Positions 28,425 through 36,889 of a stretch of DNA of 64,000 nucleotides are shown piece after piece. The notes below the pieces were generated by a model. That model was not told where the DNA came from, did not search any database, and worked only from the letters and a program-made list of their open reading frames with translations. The stretch spans positions 62,001 through 126,000 of the forward strand of contig NZ_AJTS01000039.1 in NCBI RefSeq assembly GCF_000275725.1, read 5' to 3'. Within the stretch, counting starts at the first letter, position 1. The number at the start of each line of letters is the position of its first letter. Source of the DNA: Vreelandella stevensii S18214 (GTDB lineage Bacteria; Pseudomonadota; Gammaproteobacteria; Pseudomonadales; Halomonadaceae). Made by a program: the position numbers and the translations under genes.

Positions 28425-28874
28425 TTATTTTATGTCGAGCAAATAGCCATAAAACGCCGTATTGCGCTGCCAGCCCAGTGATTCATATAAACGCTGGGCC
28501 CGCTCATTCTCTACCTGCGTCATTAGTATCAAACGCGCGACACCATGCTCACGGGCAAGTTGAGTAGCGGCTTCCATCAGCGTACGCCCGGTCCCTTTCT
28601 CACGGCACTGCGGCAGCACGAAGAGGTCGTTCAACGTCCAGCGAGCATTTAAACCTACTGTGGAAACCCCCGGGTAGAGCTGCACGAAGCCAGTCAAGGA
28701 GCCCTCCTGCCCCTCGCTCACCAAAATACGAGAGTCTGCCTGCCCAAAGCGCTGACGCAGAAAATCAAGCGCTGCTTGAATATCACTTGGCTGTTGATAA
28801 AACTGCCGATATTCGTCTAATAAAAGGGAAAGCGCTTCCAAGTCCTGGATGGTCGCTAGGCGAACAGTGGTCAT
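28425..28874 (-). CDS. GNAT-family N-acetyltransferase
   Basis: 149 residues. It has the GNAT fold pattern: an N-terminal strand-helix (RLATIQDLEALSLLLDEYR), the beta4 region (WTLNDLFVLPQCREKGTGRTLME), whose QCREKGTGRTLM is the acetyl-CoA pyrophosphate loop, and a C-terminal ENERAQRLYESLGWQ typical of the family. GAGGT precedes the ATG. It is a single gene convergent with codA and divergent from pcs. The acetylated substrate cannot be predicted. Confidence 0.85.
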   Translation of the reverse strand: MTTVRLATIQDLEALSLLLDEYRQFYQQPSDIQAALDFLRQRFGQADSRILVSEGQEGSLTGFVQLYPGVSTVGLNARWTLNDLFVLPQCREKGTGRTLMEAATQLAREHGVARLILMTQVENERAQRLYESLGWQRNTAFYGYLLDIK

Positions 28875-28982
28875 ATCGATTACCTCAACGCGTGGTTATA
28901 AAGGGAGCGGGGCATATTCTCTGGGGGCAATCTTGTAGTAGTGTAGCGTTCTTTATACGCTCATTTATAAACCTGATAGAAA

Positions 28983-28998
28983 GGGAACGGCCGTTCCC
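28983..28998. promoter_or_regulatory. 16-bp perfect palindrome in the pcs leader
   Basis: GGGAACGGCCGTTCCC reads the same on both strands and ends 12 bases before the GTG start of the phosphatidylcholine synthase gene. It may be an operator or an mRNA stem that affects ribosome access. No known regulator with this exact site comes to mind. Confidence 0.4.
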
Positions 28999-29010
28999 CA
29001 TGGGGTCAAG

Positions 29011-29736
29011 GTGGCTCAATTGCTCTCTTCACACACAGAATCGCGCGCCTCGGTCTACAAGGCCTGGAGCGTGCATGTCTTCACTGCCAGCGGTGTCTTG
29101 CTGGGCACCATGGCGCTGTTGGCGCTGATCGATAACAACCCCGTGGCCTGCCTGCTGTGGCTAGGCGCCGCCATGATGGTAGACGGCCTGGACGGCACCC
29201 TGGCGCGCAAGTATGAAGTGAAGACCATTCTGCCCCACTTCGATGGCTCCACGCTGGATATGGTGATCGACTATCTCACTTGGGCATTCATCCCGGCGCT
29301 GTTCATCTACTTTTTCGTCGAGCTGCCCACCCACTTCGAACTGCTCTCGGTCTTCATCATCCTGCTCTCCTCCATGTTCTGCTTTTGCAACGTGAACATG
29401 AAAAGCCAGGACAACTACTTTGTCGGTTTTCCTGCTGCCTGGAACATCATCGCCGCCTACTTCTATATTCTTGATTTTCCGCCGTTTGTCACCTTCGCGA
29501 TCATTCTGCTCATGGCAGCCCTCACCGTCACCCGCATGAAGTTTCTGCACCCTTTCCGGGTACGGCAATTCATGCCGCTGAACATCACGGTCACGCTGGT
29601 GTGGTGTGTCTGCACGACTTCGCTGATTCTCTCGAACCCCACCCATGCCGCTTGGGCCTTATGGGGTTGGGTGCTGACATCGGTCTACTTCACCGGCATG
29701 TGCCTGTGGCGCACCGCTCGGGAATGGTTTGCCTGA
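29011..29736 (+). CDS. pcs: Phosphatidylcholine synthase
   Basis: 241 residues starting at GTG (GGGG upstream; the ATG at 29000 is in another frame). The CDP-alcohol phosphotransferase signature is present in its Pcs form (VDGLDGTLARKY followed by HFDGSTLDMVIDY). About seven or eight membrane segments follow, and FCFCNVNMKSQDNYFVGFPAAWN (abridged) is characteristic of bacterial Pcs. The enzyme condenses CDP-diacylglycerol with choline to give phosphatidylcholine in the inner membrane. It needs imported choline, consistent with a halophile that also uses choline for osmoprotection (inference). The tag gene follows closely. Confidence 0.9.
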   Translation: MAQLLSSHTESRASVYKAWSVHVFTASGVLLGTMALLALIDNNPVACLLWLGAAMMVDGLDGTLARKYEVKTILPHFDGSTLDMVIDYLTWAFIPALFIYFFVELPTHFELLSVFIILLSSMFCFCNVNMKSQDNYFVGFPAAWNIIAAYFYILDFPPFVTFAIILLMAALTVTRMKFLHPFRVRQFMPLNITVTLVWCVCTTSLILSNPTHAAWALWGWVLTSVYFTGMCLWRTAREWFA

Positions 29737-29763
29737 TCCTCTAACCACCACGGTACACGACGG

Positions 29764-30366
29764 ATGACGAACGGCTTTATCGCCCCGGATGGGCAACCCC
29801 GCTGCCAGTGGTGCGCAGGAGCGCCGGAATTCCTGCCGTACCACGACCAGGAGTGGGGGTTTCCGGTCGATAACGACCAGCGCCTGTTCGAAAAACTGTG
29901 CCTGGAAAGCTTTCAGTCGGGGCTCAGCTGGCGCACGATCCTCAATAAGCGCGACAACTTTCGCGCCGCTTTTCACCACTTCGATTTTCATCAGGTAGCT
30001 CACTTTGGCGAACAGGACGTGGAGCGCTTACTGCAAGACGCGGGCATCATTCGTCATCGTGGAAAAATCGAAGCCACCATCAATAACGCCCAGCGCGCCC
30101 AGGAGATGGTCGAGCAGGAAGGGTCGCTGGCGGCGTTCTTCTGGCGCTATGAGCCCAGCGACACCGTGGCCCCCCAATCGCAGACCACCTCGCCAGAATC
30201 CATCGCCATGGCGAAGGAGCTGAAAAAACGCGGCTGGAAATTCTTCGGCCCCACCACGGCGTTCGCCTTTATGCAGGCCATGGGGCTGCTCAACGACCAC
30301 TCGCTCCACTGCATCACACGCGAACAGGTGGAGCAGGCGCGCAAGCAGTTTCAGCGCCCGGGCTGA
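29764..30366 (+). CDS. tag: DNA-3-methyladenine glycosylase I
   Basis: 200 residues, standard for Tag. It removes 3-methyladenine from alkylated DNA. Seen: the N-terminal zinc ligands in RCQWC, the substrate-pocket YHDQEWGFP with its conserved Glu, FEKLCLESFQSGLSWRTIL, NRRHRGKI-like IIRHRGKIEA, FFGPTTAFAFMQAMGLLNDH, and the C-terminal zinc ligands H and C in HSLHC. Weak ribosome site, 27 bp after pcs, so it may be co-transcribed. No Ada-type operator is apparent. Confidence 0.94.
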   Translation: MTNGFIAPDGQPRCQWCAGAPEFLPYHDQEWGFPVDNDQRLFEKLCLESFQSGLSWRTILNKRDNFRAAFHHFDFHQVAHFGEQDVERLLQDAGIIRHRGKIEATINNAQRAQEMVEQEGSLAAFFWRYEPSDTVAPQSQTTSPESIAMAKELKKRGWKFFGPTTAFAFMQAMGLLNDHSLHCITREQVEQARKQFQRPG

Positions 30367-30375
30367 TCGATTGAT

Positions 30376-30700
30376 TTAGATAGACGACGCCGTGGCATGG
30401 TGGCGCGCCTCTTCCACCATCTCTGTCGCTATATTCCCGACGGTGCGCACCGCTTCTTCGATGGCGGGGGTGAGCGTAAACGCATAGTTCAGCCGCAGGC
30501 ACTGGCGAAACTTGCCGGAGGCGGAGAACAGCGAGCCCGGCGCCACGTGGATGGCATGCTGCGCCAGACGCTGATTGAGCTTCACGCAATCCACCACGGC
30601 GGGTAACGCTACTCGAGGATATTGGTATCACCCGCGCCCAGGCAGCCCAAGAAGGCCATAAAGCGTTCTGGAAACATACGTCCCTTGAGGAGACTCCCCA
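30376..30700 (-). pseudogene. C-terminal remnant of a MocR-like PLP aminotransferase
   Basis: Read on the minus strand, about 75 codons encode VALPAVVDCVKLNQRL, then HVAPGSLFSASGKFRQCLRLNYAF and a normal-looking end. This is the C-terminal part of a PLP aminotransferase/MocR-type regulator. A preceding piece (MFPERFMAFLGCLGAGDTNILE) is in another frame and runs into a TAG near 30618. The N-terminal winged helix and PLP-lysine domain are missing, replaced by the phzF start. It is therefore a decayed remnant, possibly of a regulator that once diverged from phzF. Confidence 0.6.
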
Positions 30701-31575
30701 TGAAAAGCGCTGACTACTACCTGCTGGACGTCTTTACCGAGCAGCCATTTACCGGCAACCCGCTCGCGGTTTTTCTGGCGTCCGATGAACTGGACACCTC
30801 CACCATGCAGGCCTTGGCCAATGAATTGAATCTGGCAGAAACGGTTTTTTTGAGCGCCGCCACACAACCGAACCACTATCCAATGCGGATTTTCACGCCG
30901 ACGAGAGAACTCCCGTTTGCAGGCCACCCGACGGTAGGTACCGCACACTTGCTGGCAGCATTGGAACTCGCCAACCCCGCGCACCCCCTGGTGCTTCACC
31001 CGCCCATTGGTGCGCTGACGGTTCGCTACGAAAACGGCCAGGCCATGTTCACGACGTCGCAACCAGCCCTACTGGCCGCCAGTACGATCGACCGGCTGAC
31101 GGCCGTTGAGCTGCTGGGGCTCGATATCCATCAGGTAATAGGCGACCCCGTCATGGCCTCCCTGGGGCTGCCCTTTCATTTGATCGAGCTGGCCGATGTG
31201 AAGGCGCTGGAGAGCGTCCACATTTCATCGGCGCTTTGGGCCAGTGCGGTGATGACCAGTGAGGCCCCCCAAGTTTATCTTTACGTCATCGAACAACACG
31301 AGGCCACCCGCACGGTGGTTCGTAGCCGCATGTTCTGCATGCATGCCAGCCTTTGCGAAGACCCCGCAACCGGCAGTGCCGCCGCCGCCCTGACCCACTA
31401 TCTGGCATCGCTCACCAGCGACGCACTGCATTGCACGATTCATCAGGGCATTGAAATGGGTCGTCCCAGCGTCATCGAAACGGCTGCTAATGGCCATCTC
31501 GAAGCTGGGCATGTGCAAGTGGGAGGGCACGCCGTTCTGGTGGGCAAGGGAACCATGACGCTCAATGCCCATTAG
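30700..31575 (+). CDS. PhzF-family isomerase
   Basis: 291 residues from the ATG at 30700 (GAGGAGA upstream). The family pattern is clear: YYLLDVFTEQPFTGNPLAVF, LNLAETVFL with the catalytic-site Glu, MRIFTPTRELPFAGHPTVGTAH (abridged) and CEDPATGSAAAAL. PhzF-fold proteins are epimerase/isomerase-like. Most bacterial members have no known substrate, and no phenazine genes are nearby, so no pathway is assigned. The gene starts where a decayed MocR-like remnant ends on the other strand. Confidence 0.88.
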   Translation: MKSADYYLLDVFTEQPFTGNPLAVFLASDELDTSTMQALANELNLAETVFLSAATQPNHYPMRIFTPTRELPFAGHPTVGTAHLLAALELANPAHPLVLHPPIGALTVRYENGQAMFTTSQPALLAASTIDRLTAVELLGLDIHQVIGDPVMASLGLPFHLIELADVKALESVHISSALWASAVMTSEAPQVYLYVIEQHEATRTVVRSRMFCMHASLCEDPATGSAAAALTHYLASLTSDALHCTIHQGIEMGRPSVIETAANGHLEAGHVQVGGHAVLVGKGTMTLNAH

Positions 31576-31727
31576 GGGGAGGTTTGTCGGCAGGTTGAGC
31601 CAGCAGCTCATTGCCCTATACGCTTCAACGACGCTGTCGCAGGCAACCGAGCAAACCATCACTGCGTGAGCACTACAAACAATGTTGGGATCACGAAACA
31701 TCACACCCGAACATCGTGACGCACTCC

Positions 31728-32348
31728 TCAAGCCGTCAACCCAATCCCTCTCAAAATCACCGAGGTCACCGACTGCACGGCTTTTTCGAACTGCAGGTCG
31801 TCCAGCGGTTTGTCGTCATTGAGCAGGTAAATCTGGTAATCGAAGTCGGCGTAGTGCTGGGTGGAGGCCCAGATCATGTAGAGCAGGTACGAAGGCTCGA
31901 CAGGGTTGATTTGGCCGGAGTCGATCCACTCGCGAATTTTCGACTCTTTCAACTTGGCCCATTCATAGAGGTTGTCGCGCAGCCGCTCCTTGAGAATCGG
32001 GGCGCCCTGCATCACTTCGGCCGCCCATATCTTGGAACCGTGGGCGCGGTAGCGAGAATGATTCATTTTGGCGCGAATGTAGGTGGAGAGAACCACCCGT
32101 GGGTCGTCGTACAGCTCGAAGCAGAGCGCGTCCTGCTTCCACACCTCCAGCAGCGCCAGCAGCACCTCCTGGTAGAGCGCCTTCTTGGTCGAGAAATAGT
32201 AGTGCACGTTGGACTTTGGCAGGTCGGCCAACTGGGCAATGTCGCCCATGGAGGCACCGGCGTAGCCTTTTTCGGCAAACAGCTGCTCCGCCGCTTGAAG
32301 GATTTTCTTGACGTTGGTTTGCCGTATTTCGTCCTGTGTTCTTGCCAC
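31728..32348 (-). CDS. RutR-like TetR-family regulator
   Basis: 206 residues from the GTG at 32348, with AAAGGGA at good spacing. The frame extends to 32402, but that part lies inside a terminator hairpin. The N-terminal helix-turn-helix (AAEQLFAEKGYAGASMGDIAQLADLPKSNVHYYFSTK, abridged) and a C-terminal domain with MIWASTQHYADF are very like E. coli RutR, the uracil-responsive regulator. It lies downstream of the transaminase-mmsA operon. The context (pyrimidine breakdown products) supports a pyrimidine or beta-alanine effector. I did not find a clear TTGACCA-NN-TGGTCAA RutR operator in the window. Confidence 0.85.
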   Translation of the reverse strand: MARTQDEIRQTNVKKILQAAEQLFAEKGYAGASMGDIAQLADLPKSNVHYYFSTKKALYQEVLLALLEVWKQDALCFELYDDPRVVLSTYIRAKMNHSRYRAHGSKIWAAEVMQGAPILKERLRDNLYEWAKLKESKIREWIDSGQINPVEPSYLLYMIWASTQHYADFDYQIYLLNDDKPLDDLQFEKAVQSVTSVILRGIGLTA

Positions 32349-32393
32349 GCTGATGTCCCTTTGCAACCGTCCGCTCACAATACGCACCAAAAA

Positions 32394-32432
32394 CTGCACC
32401 ACCGCCCCACGAGGAGGCAGGCGGTGGTGCAG
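32394..32432 (-). terminator. Rho-independent terminator of the mmsA operon
   Basis: A perfect 13-bp stem (CTGCACCACCGCC with its complement) and 13-base loop are followed on the minus strand by TTTTT. It lies 28 bp after the mmsA stop and ends the transaminase-mmsA unit before the RutR-like gene. Confidence 0.9.
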
Positions 32433-32459
32433 AGAAGATGGCGTAGTTAGCGCATCGCG

Positions 32460-33956
32460 TCAACGCTGGTTGGTGGGAAACGAGAACTCCGCCCGGGTGG
32501 CTTCGCTGACGGAGGGCCAGCGTTGGGAAACCGCTTTTCGGCGCGTGTAGAAGCGCACCGAGTCTGGGCCGTAGGCGTGGAGGTCGCCAAACAGCGAGCG
32601 CTTCCAGCCGCCAAAGCTGTGGTAGGCCACCGGCACGGGCAGCGGTACGTTCACCCCCACCATGCCCACTTCGATACCGTCGGTGAAGCGGCGGGCGGCT
32701 TCGCCATCGCGAGTGAACAGGCAGGTGCCGTTGCCGTATTCGTGGTCGTTGATCAGCTGCATGGCGTCGTCCAGGCTGCCGACCCGCACCACACAGAGTA
32801 CCGGCCCGAAGATCTCTTCCTGATAAATGCGCATCTCCGCAGTGACGTGATCGAACAGACAGCCACCGACGAAATAGCCCTCTTCATGGCCAGCCACGCT
32901 CAGGCCGCGCCCATCCGCCACGAGCGAAGCGCCAGCGTTAACGCCGTCTTCGATAAACCCAAGCACTTTATCGCGATGTTCGGCGGTGACCAGCGGGCCC
33001 ATGTCCAAGCCTTTATCGGTACCGGGGCCCACCTTCAACTGAGCGATCTTGGGCAGCATGGTGTCGACCAGACGGTCGGCGGTTTCATCACCCACGCACA
33101 CCGCCACCGAAATCGCCATGCAGCGCTCGCCGCAGCTGCCGTAGGCGGCGCCCATCAGCGTGTTGGCGGCGTTTTCCAGGTCGGCGTCCGGCAGAATCAC
33201 TGCGTGGTTTTTCGCGCCACCCAGCGCCTGAACGCGCTTACCTGCCGCCGAGCCACGGGAGTAGATCGCCTCTGCCACGGGGGTAGAGCCCACGAACGAA
33301 ATGGCTTTTACGGCCTTGGCATCCAGCAAGGTTTCTACCGCTTCGCGACCGCCATGCACTACGTTCACCACGCCTTTGGGCAGCCCGGCCTCCTGCAACA
33401 ACTCGGCCACGGCCATGGCGGCCGACGGGTCTTTTTCGGAGGGCTTGAGGATAAAGGTATTACCGCAGGCAATCGCCATGGGGTACATCCACAGCGGCAC
33501 CATAGCGGGGAAGTTGAACGGCGTAATGCCCGCCACCACGCCCAGCGGCTGGAAGTTGGACCAGGCATCGATTCCCGGCCCCACGTTGTGGGAGTACTCG
33601 CCTTTCAGCAGCTCCGGCACGCCACAGGCGTATTCGACGTTTTCAATGCCACGTTTCAACTCGCCCATGGCGTCTTCCACCGTCTTGCCATGCTCTTCGC
33701 TGACCAGCTGCACCAGGCGGTCGGCGTGCTCTTCCAGCAGCTGCTTGAAGCGGTACATGACCTGGGCACGCTTGGCGGGCGGCGTATCACGCCAGGCAGG
33801 AAACGCCGCCTGAGCCGCAGCAATGGCTCGCTCCACATCCGCCGCGCTGGCATCCGCCACTTGGCGAACCACCTTGCCCGTGGAAGGGTTGGTCACATCC
33901 AGCGTACGCTGGGTTTCCACCAGCTCACCATTAATCAGGTGGGAAACAACACTCAT
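32460..33956 (-). CDS. mmsA: CoA-acylating methylmalonate/malonate-semialdehyde dehydrogenase
   Basis: 498 residues. MmsA oxidises malonate semialdehyde (from beta-alanine) or methylmalonate semialdehyde (from valine or thymine) to acetyl-CoA or propionyl-CoA. Signatures: PLGVVAGITPFNFPAMVP, FILKPSEKDP, FVGSTPVAE, and the catalytic Cys in GSCGERCMA. The usual general-base Glu is absent from QALGGAKNH, as is normal for the CoA-dependent MmsA group. There are two consecutive ATGs, and the second (33956) has GGAG at better spacing. It is the second gene after the omega-transaminase (30-bp gap) and is followed by a strong terminator. Confidence 0.93.
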   Translation of the reverse strand: MSVVSHLINGELVETQRTLDVTNPSTGKVVRQVADASAADVERAIAAAQAAFPAWRDTPPAKRAQVMYRFKQLLEEHADRLVQLVSEEHGKTVEDAMGELKRGIENVEYACGVPELLKGEYSHNVGPGIDAWSNFQPLGVVAGITPFNFPAMVPLWMYPMAIACGNTFILKPSEKDPSAAMAVAELLQEAGLPKGVVNVVHGGREAVETLLDAKAVKAISFVGSTPVAEAIYSRGSAAGKRVQALGGAKNHAVILPDADLENAANTLMGAAYGSCGERCMAISVAVCVGDETADRLVDTMLPKIAQLKVGPGTDKGLDMGPLVTAEHRDKVLGFIEDGVNAGASLVADGRGLSVAGHEEGYFVGGCLFDHVTAEMRIYQEEIFGPVLCVVRVGSLDDAMQLINDHEYGNGTCLFTRDGEAARRFTDGIEVGMVGVNVPLPVPVAYHSFGGWKRSLFGDLHAYGPDSVRFYTRRKAVSQRWPSVSEATRAEFSFPTNQR

Positions 33957-33986
33957 CATGAAACTCCGAAACAGGGTGGGCCAAGG

Positions 33987-35360
33987 TTATGCCAGGGAAT
34001 CCAGGGTACTGGCGACGGCATCGAACAAACGCTCAAGCTCGGCTTCCGTGGTGCCAAAGGGAGGGCCGAACTGCAGGGTGTCGCCGCCGTAGCGCACGTA
34101 AAAACCGGCTTCCCACAACGCCATATGGGCATCGCGGGGGCGAATCGTCGGGTCGCCGTTACGCGGCGCAAGCTGCAGGGCACCGGCCAGGCCGTAGTTG
34201 CGAATATCGACGATATGTTGACGGCCTTTCAGGGCGTGCAGCTTCTGCTCGAACACCGGGGCAATCGCACTGACCTGCGCGGGGAAGTCCTCACGCTCGA
34301 ACAGTTCCAGCGCCGCCAGGCCAGCGGCACAGGCCACGGGGTGAGCGCTGTAGGTGTAACCATGGGGAAACTCGATGGCATGCTGCGGGCCACCGGCGTG
34401 CATGAAGGTGTCGAAAATCTCCCGGGAGGCAATCACGGCCCCCATGGGCACCGCCCCATTGGTGATCTGCTTGGCCACGTTCATGATGTCCGGCGTGACG
34501 CCAAACGCTTCGGCACCGGTGGTCGCCCCACTGCGGCCAAAGGCGGTAATGACTTCATCGAAAATCAGCAGAATATCGTGGGCGGTGCAGATTTCCCGCA
34601 GCCGGTTCAAGTAGCCCTTGGGCGGCACGATCACCCCCGCCGAGCCTGACATGGGTTCCACGATCACGGCGGCAATGGTCGACGCATCGTGCAAGGCAAT
34701 TTGATCCAGCAACGCATCGGCCAGCTCAGCACCGGTTTCCGCCTGGCCACGGGTGTAGGCATGGCCCGCTTGCAGCGTATGGGGCAGGTGCGTCACGTCC
34801 ATCAACTGGCCGTAGTGCTTACGGTTACCGCCAATGCCCCCCAGGCTGGTGCCGCCGATATTCACCCCGTGGTAGCCCTTGGCGCGGCCAATCATGCGGG
34901 TTTTTTCCGGCTTGCCCTTCAACCGCCAATACGCCTTGGCCATCTTGACCGAGGTATCGGCGGCTTCTGAACCGGAGTTGGTGAAAAACACGTGATCCAG
35001 CCCAGCAGGCGTGAGGCTGGCGACCTTCTCTGCCAGCTTGAACGCCAACGGGTGGGCCATCTGAAAGCCGGGGGCAAAATCCAGCGTGCCCAACTGCGCC
35101 GCTACCGCTTTTTGAATCTCTTCACGGTTATGGCCCGCCCCGCAGGTCCACAGGCCAGAGAGCGAATCGAACAGTTTGCGCCCCTGGTCATCGATGTAAT
35201 AACGCCCTTCGGCGCCCGCAATCATGCGCGGGTTGGCACGAAAGTCCCGGTTGGCACTAAAGGGCATCCAATAGTGCTGATTCAGCGGCGCGGACGCCTC
35301 CCCATCACGGGATGCGTGCTCGGCGGTCTGCGTGGCGGATGGTCGTTGTACGTCCAACAT
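33987..35360 (-). CDS. Omega-aminotransferase, probable beta-alanine:pyruvate transaminase
   Basis: 457 residues from the ATG at 35360 (GAGGAGA upstream). It is a class III PLP aminotransferase. Seen: QHYWMPFSANRDF near the N-terminus as in beta-alanine:pyruvate transaminases, FTNSGSEAADT for phosphate binding, the Asp in IFDEVITAFGR, and the Schiff-base Lys in NVAKQITNGAVP. Followed by mmsA, it would turn beta-alanine into malonate semialdehyde. This links the uracil pathway (12.8-17.9 kb) to central metabolism. Other omega-amino acids are possible substrates. Confidence 0.9.
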   Translation of the reverse strand: MLDVQRPSATQTAEHASRDGEASAPLNQHYWMPFSANRDFRANPRMIAGAEGRYYIDDQGRKLFDSLSGLWTCGAGHNREEIQKAVAAQLGTLDFAPGFQMAHPLAFKLAEKVASLTPAGLDHVFFTNSGSEAADTSVKMAKAYWRLKGKPEKTRMIGRAKGYHGVNIGGTSLGGIGGNRKHYGQLMDVTHLPHTLQAGHAYTRGQAETGAELADALLDQIALHDASTIAAVIVEPMSGSAGVIVPPKGYLNRLREICTAHDILLIFDEVITAFGRSGATTGAEAFGVTPDIMNVAKQITNGAVPMGAVIASREIFDTFMHAGGPQHAIEFPHGYTYSAHPVACAAGLAALELFEREDFPAQVSAIAPVFEQKLHALKGRQHIVDIRNYGLAGALQLAPRNGDPTIRPRDAHMALWEAGFYVRYGGDTLQFGPPFGTTEAELERLFDAVASTLDSLA

Positions 35361-35569
35361 GGTGTTCGTCTCCTCATGTCCGGCTGCCTGGCAATATGGC
35401 ATGCAGCCAGCATGCGCCACTCGACACGTATGTAAAATTACGCTTTTCTTTTGTTCACGTTAGAGAATAGATACGTAACATCGCCGCATTTAACTCTACG
35501 CTGGCAGTTAATGAATAAACGACAGGACGCTCGCCAGCCTTACCTGTGCTCATTCAACAAGGATTTCCC

Positions 35570-36847
35570 ATGAACTCATTGACTGACCCCAGCACTACAC
35601 AGCGCCATTTACAGACCGACAGCGACCGCCTTTGGGCGTCGCTCATGGAGATGGCCAAACTAGGGGCCACGCCCAAGGGCGGCGTGAACCGTCAGGCGTT
35701 GACCGACCTGGAGCGCCAGGGCCGCGACCTGTTTATTCAGTGGTGCCGTGCCGAGGGCTGCACGATCCGCATTGATAATATCGGCAATATCTTTGCCCGT
35801 CGGGAAGGCAGCGACCCCAGTGCCAAAACAGTCATGGCGGGCAGCCACCTGGATACCCAACCCACCGGTGGCAAATACGACGGCTGCTTCGGTGTCATGT
35901 CGGGTCTTGAAGTCATTCGTACGCTCAACCAGCACAACATCACCACGCGCTCGTCCATCGAAGTGGTCGCCTGGACGAACGAAGAGGGCTGCCGCTTTCC
36001 TCCCTGCATGATGGGCTCTGGCGTCTTTACCGGCGAACTGGCGTTCGATGCCATGATGGCGCGCACCGACGCCGAAGGCATCACGGTGAGTGACGCGCTG
36101 GATGCCATTCACTATCGCGGTCAGGATGAGGTGTCGCCGGACGAGATCAAGGCGTATTTCGAGCCTCATATCGAACAAGGCCCCATTCTCGAAGATACCG
36201 ATACCACCATTGGCGTGGTCATCGGCGGGCTTGGGCAGAAGTGGTTCGACTTGACCCTGACCGGGCTCGAAGCCCATGCAGGGCCCACGCCCATGAACCT
36301 GCGCCGGGATGCCATGATGGGCGCGGCAGAAGTCACCCAGGCACTCAACCGGATTGCCCATGAGCATCAACCCCACGGGCGCGGCACGGTGGGCTGCATG
36401 ACGCTGCACCCGGGCTCGCGCAACGTGATTCCCGGCCAGGTCAAGATGACCCTGGACATGCGCCACTGGGAACCCGAGGCCCTCATTGCCATGGGGCAAG
36501 CCGTGGCCAGCGCCGTGGAAGAGATCTGCCAACGTCACGGGCTGGAGTACGAACTGACCCCGACGGCCGATTTTGCCCCTGAGCATTTCGATCAGGCATG
36601 CGTGAACAGCGTACGCCAGGCCGCTGAAAAGCTGCAGCTATCGCACATGGATATCATCAGCGGCGCAGGCCACGACGCGATGTTCATTGGCCGTGTTGCC
36701 CCCGCCGCGATGATCTTCATTCCCTGCAAGGATGGCATCAGCCATAACGAGATCGAAAGCGCCACGCCCGAGCACGTCCACGCAGGCTGTAACGTGCTGC
36801 TGCACGCCATGCTGGAAGCGGCAGAGGTGCATGACAGAGGTGCATGA
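35570..36847 (+). CDS. M20-family Zn-dependent carbamoylase (hydantoinase/carbamoylase amidase)
   Basis: 425 residues from the ATG at 35570 (AAGGA upstream). Metal-site motifs: GSHLDTQPTGGKYDG (His and Asp), TNEEGCRFPP (Glu pair), HIEQGPILE (His), and the C-terminal GAGHDAMF with SHNEIE. Family members hydrolyse N-carbamoyl-L-amino acids, N-carbamoyl-beta-alanine or allantoate. Beside the beta-alanine transaminase and mmsA, N-carbamoyl-beta-alanine is the best guess, which would duplicate the unrelated nitrilase-type enzyme at 12.8 kb. The last codons fall inside a 13-bp tandem repeat that has changed the reading frame at the C-terminus. Confidence 0.88.
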   Translation: MNSLTDPSTTQRHLQTDSDRLWASLMEMAKLGATPKGGVNRQALTDLERQGRDLFIQWCRAEGCTIRIDNIGNIFARREGSDPSAKTVMAGSHLDTQPTGGKYDGCFGVMSGLEVIRTLNQHNITTRSSIEVVAWTNEEGCRFPPCMMGSGVFTGELAFDAMMARTDAEGITVSDALDAIHYRGQDEVSPDEIKAYFEPHIEQGPILEDTDTTIGVVIGGLGQKWFDLTLTGLEAHAGPTPMNLRRDAMMGAAEVTQALNRIAHEHQPHGRGTVGCMTLHPGSRNVIPGQVKMTLDMRHWEPEALIAMGQAVASAVEEICQRHGLEYELTPTADFAPEHFDQACVNSVRQAAEKLQLSHMDIISGAGHDAMFIGRVAPAAMIFIPCKDGISHNEIESATPEHVHAGCNVLLHAMLEAAEVHDRGA

Positions 36848-36862
36848 CAGAGCTGCATGACA
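36824..36862. repeat. 13-bp tandem repeat, three copies, at the carbamoylase stop
   Basis: GAGGTGCATGACA occurs twice exactly, then once as GAGCTGCATGACA, without spacing. The gene stop (36845-36847) lies in the second copy. As 13 is not a multiple of three, each copy changes the frame and so the last residues (VHDRGA). Confidence 0.9.
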
Positions 36863-36889
36863 TTGAGTCGTGAAGCGTGGGCAGTGTGG

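Noticed and set aside
32349-32402. Longer N-terminus for the RutR-like regulator
   Set aside because: Those codons are part of the perfect terminator stem of the mmsA operon; the GTG at 32348 has AAAGGGA upstream.
32523-34649. 708-codon plus-strand frame opposite mmsA and the transaminase
   Set aside because: It spans two real genes and their spacer on the other strand and has no domain pattern.
35395-35410. Sigma-54-like sequence (TGGCAT...CAGCA) before the M20 carbamoylase
   Set aside because: The -12 block has two mismatches (CAGC for TTGC), and the site is part of an imperfect palindrome; too weak to claim.
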